Shown here in pieces: positions 4,876 through 7,032 of a stretch of 7,032 nt of DNA; within the stretch, counting starts at the first letter, position 1, and each line of letters begins with the position of its first letter. The position numbers were made by a program, and so were the translations under genes. The stretch comes from JBLFWJ01 sp047611425 (lineage in GTDB: Bacteria; Bacteroidota; Bacteroidia; UBA10329). The notes under the pieces are model-generated. The model was not told where the DNA came from. It saw only the letters and a program-made list of their open reading frames with translations, and searched no databases. The stretch lies in the NCBI GenBank assembly GCA_047611425.1, contig JBLFWJ010000170.1, positions 1 to 7,032 of the forward strand, given 5' to 3'.

Positions 4876-7032
4876 GTGCTCTCAAATTGTCATAGCAACT
4901 ATAGCTTTCATTACGGCATCCTCAATCCTGAGGAATTACTGCAATTGGCTGTACGCGCAGGTTCCAGACATGTGGCGCTCACGGATGTCAACAGCTCAGC
5001 CATTTGCCTCGACTTTCTAAGGCGAGCCCGTGAGTTCGACATTCATCCCGTTGTGGGCATCGACTTTAAGGTAAGCGCCCAAACCAAGTACGTGGCTCTG
5101 GCCAAGAACAACAAGGGCTTCGAGGAAATCAACAAGCACCTGTCTCAGCAGTTGATGTATCATGAGGAGATTCCAGACCGTGCGCCAAGGTTTGATCATG
5201 CTTATGTGATTTATCCGTTTGATCGGCTGATGAAAAAGACCCCCTCGGCCTCCGGCCACTCCCCCTTTCCAGGGGGAGTGTTTCCGCGCGCTGGCCACAC
5301 CCCTCCAGGAAAGGAGGGGTGCCCCGTAGGGGCGGGGTGGTCGCTTAGAGAAAACGAGTTCATCGGCATTCAGTTCACAGACCTTATGCGATTGCAATTA
5401 TCGCCTTGGGCCAAATACAAGGATAAGCTCGTGTTGCTGCAACCCATGACTTTCCGAAACAAGAAGGACTTCAACACGCATCGCCTACTCAGGTCCATCC
5501 ACAACAACTGTTTGCTTAGTCGATTGCCAATGGAACAACAGGCTGCAGAAAAGGACATCTTTTGGAGTTGTGACCAGCTTCGTGAGGCGTATGCTGAGTT
5601 TCCGCACATACTGGCCAACACCGAGCGATTACTGGAGGACTGCAACGTCAACTTCGAGTTTGGCAATTATGCCGTGTCGCGCAACAAGCGCAATTACCGC
5701 GAATCGTTTCAGGAGGATAAAGACCTGCTGATTAAGTTGAGTCATGAGGGTTTGAAGTACCGTTATCCCAAACCCAATCGGGTGGTGATGGAGCGTTTGC
5801 AGAAGGAGTTGGACGTAATTGAACAGAAGAAATTCTTCAGCTATTTCCTCATTAATCACGACATCGTTAGCTACTCCAAACACAAAGGCTACTTCCATAT
5901 TGGAAGAGGAAGTGGAGCTAATAGTTTAGTGGCGTATCTTGTTGGTATTACAGATGTTGACCCAATTGAGTTAGACTTATACTTCGAACGATTCATCAAT
6001 CCATCTAGGAAGAATCCACCAGACTTCGACATCGATTTTTCGTGGCGAGACAGGGCAGATGTGACCCGCTACATCTTCGAACGATTCCCGACTGCGGCTT
6101 TGCAAGGGTCGTACTCCACTTTTAAGAATAGGTCGGTGAATCGAGAGCTTGGCAAAGTGCTTGGGCTTCCGGCCCACGAGATCGATCGGCTCAATAGCAA
6201 GTTCGTCAACCTGAATAATCTTGATCACCTGTCAAAGCTGGTGCTGACGTACGGTCTGCGCATTCAGGGCTTTCCAAATCACACCACGGTGCATTCCAGC
6301 GGCATCCTCATTCCCGAAAAGGACATCCGTTATTACAGCGGCACTTTCCTGCCGCCCAAGGGTTTTCAAACCACACAGTTCGATATGTATGTGGCTGAGG
6401 ACGTGGGTTTGCACAAGTTCGACATCCTCGCGCAGCGTGGTTTAGGTAAGATCAAAGACTCGATATCCGTCATCCGTGAGAACCAAGGCAAGCAAATCGA
6501 CATACACGACATCCCACGATTTAAGGAGGATAAGGCGATAAAGGCGCTGCTGAAAGTGGGTAAAACCGTGGGCGCATTTTATGTGGAATCGCCCGCCATG
6601 CGCATGTTGCTGATCAAACTAAAGGCTGAGGATTACAACCGATTGGTGGCCGCCAGTTCCATTATTCGACCCGGAGTTTCAAAGAGCGGGATGATGCGAG
6701 AATACATCGTTCGATTTCAGAACGAGGATAGACGAAAGGTTGCAGAGGCCGAACTGCCTGAGATGTACGACATCCTTCGCGACACGTTTGGGGTGATGGT
6801 TTATCAGGAAGATGTGCTGAAAGTGGCCCACATTTTTGCAGGACTCACACTGGAAGAGGCCGATGTGCTGCGTAGAGGTATGTCGTGGAAATTCCGTGAG
6901 CGGAACGAGTTCGGGAAGATCAAAGACCGATTCTTCAGCAATTGTATAAAGAAGGGGCATCGGCAAGATCTAATCGAGCGGATCTGGGAGCAGATTATGA
7001 GCTTCGGAAACTTTGCGTTTGCCAAGGGACAC
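4876..7032 (+). CDS. dnaE: DnaE-type DNA polymerase III alpha subunit (3' partial), probably the error-prone/accessory paralogue
   Basis: One frame runs without a stop from GTG 4876 to the right edge: 719 codons, 3' end missing; short alpha subunits are about 1000 residues. The start follows an in-frame TAG (4855-4857), and MLSNCHSNYSFHYG matches the usual family N-terminus. Residues 1 to about 280 are a PHP domain (NCHSNYS, VALTDVNSSA, PVVGIDF). It lacks the paired His of active PHP sites (N-C-H rather than H-x-H; TDV rather than TDH), so PHP-type proofreading is unlikely. The polymerase core follows: GRGSG (343-347), PPDFDIDF with palm Asp383/385/387, VHSSGILI, KFDIL with the third Asp (516), AFYVESPAMR, VYQEDVLKVA, EADVLRRGM and FGNFAFAKGH at the edge. 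Residues ~122-156 are a repeat-encoded insert (see 5238-5342). It is divergent from an S24 repressor, consistent with a damage-inducible translesion role as for DnaE2/ImuC; being the replicative copy is less likely but not excluded. Confidence 0.9.
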   Translation, partial: MLSNCHSNYSFHYGILNPEELLQLAVRAGSRHVALTDVNSSAICLDFLRRAREFDIHPVVGIDFKVSAQTKYVALAKNNKGFEEINKHLSQQLMYHEEIPDRAPRFDHAYVIYPFDRLMKKTPSASGHSPFPGGVFPRAGHTPPGKEGCPVGAGWSLRENEFIGIQFTDLMRLQLSPWAKYKDKLVLLQPMTFRNKKDFNTHRLLRSIHNNCLLSRLPMEQQAAEKDIFWSCDQLREAYAEFPHILANTERLLEDCNVNFEFGNYAVSRNKRNYRESFQEDKDLLIKLSHEGLKYRYPKPNRVVMERLQKELDVIEQKKFFSYFLINHDIVSYSKHKGYFHIGRGSGANSLVAYLVGITDVDPIELDLYFERFINPSRKNPPDFDIDFSWRDRADVTRYIFERFPTAALQGSYSTFKNRSVNRELGKVLGLPAHEIDRLNSKFVNLNNLDHLSKLVLTYGLRIQGFPNHTTVHSSGILIPEKDIRYYSGTFLPPKGFQTTQFDMYVAEDVGLHKFDILAQRGLGKIKDSISVIRENQGKQIDIHDIPRFKEDKAIKALLKVGKTVGAFYVESPAMRMLLIKLKAEDYNRLVAASSIIRPGVSKSGMMREYIVRFQNEDRRKVAEAELPEMYDILRDTFGVMVYQEDVLKVAHIFAGLTLEEADVLRRGMSWKFRERNEFGKIKDRFFSNCIKKGHRQDLIERIWEQIMSFGNFAFAKGH
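5238..5342. repeat. GC-rich palindromic repeat inserted in frame inside the polymerase gene
   Basis: About 105 bp with GACC...GGTC ends and at least three hairpins: CACTCCCCCT/AGGGGGAGTG (5257-5266 with 5271-5280, 10 bp, 4-nt loop), CACCCCTCC/GGAGGGGTG (5298-5306 with 5313-5321, 9 bp, 6-nt loop) and GCCCC/GGGGC (5321-5325 with 5329-5333). It is far more GC-rich than its surroundings. Its length equals 35 codons and it contains no stop in the host frame. The encoded peptide has 7 Pro and 8 Gly in 35 residues and no resemblance to DnaE. Flanking residues, YPFDRLMKK before and LRENEFIGI after, look like adjoining parts of a normal PHP domain. From general knowledge, this C-rich/G-rich palindrome type is a common intergenic repeat in Bacteroidota. 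Exact ends are uncertain by a few bases. Confidence 0.85.

Noticed and set aside
5238..5342. The insert as a sign that the polymerase gene is a pseudogene
   Set aside because: The frame remains open on both sides and all visible polymerase motifs, including the palm aspartates, are intact to the window edge.
5017..5397. A 126-codon minus-strand reading frame across the GC-rich repeat
   Set aside because: It is antisense to the polymerase frame, and its most striking segment is simply the palindromic repeat read backwards; it shows no independent domain.

Overview
The window looks like a piece of a Bacteroidota chromosome, probably a marine or aquatic Flavobacteriia-like lineage. The evidence is three consecutive secreted proteins ending in type IX secretion (T9SS) C-terminal sorting domains, AT-rich coding sequence, poor Shine-Dalgarno sequences, and a XRE/S24 regulator and short DnaE-type polymerase of the kind seen in that phylum. 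The genus cannot be named from the sequence.

Layout: (1) 1-3913, + strand: three tightly spaced genes for exported proteins, probably one transcript. They are the 3' end of an arylsulfotransferase-like protein, a complete CotH-kinase/lamin-tail-domain protein, and a complete beta-propeller protein of the two-component-regulator-propeller type. (2) 3914-4624, - strand: a LexA-like HTH-S24 autoprotease repressor. Its stop codon abuts the stop of the propeller gene with no base between. (3) 4625-4875: a non-coding gap with TAGAC/GTCTA palindromes next to the repressor gene, followed by a dense array of interspersed-repeat sequence: near-inverted TTAGG-rich arms around a long hairpin that starts CGTCATTGCGAGG. 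(4) 4876-7032, + strand: a DnaE-type DNA polymerase III alpha subunit, open at the right edge. It reads as one uninterrupted frame of 719 codons from a GTG start, with the palm aspartates present.

The most notable point is a GC-rich palindromic repeat of about 105 bp (roughly 5238-5342, 35 codons) inside the polymerase's PHP domain. It has at least three hairpins and keeps the reading frame, so a repeat of intergenic type appears to be translated as a Pro/Gly-rich insert in a replication-family polymerase. A second, unrelated repeat cluster lies directly in front of the same gene.

Functionally, the right half resembles a damage-inducible mutagenesis cassette: a self-cleaving repressor divergent from a second, error-prone-type alpha subunit. 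A Y-family polymerase (dinB/imuB type), often next to such genes, is not present between them. The left half is an unrelated cell-surface/secretion cluster.
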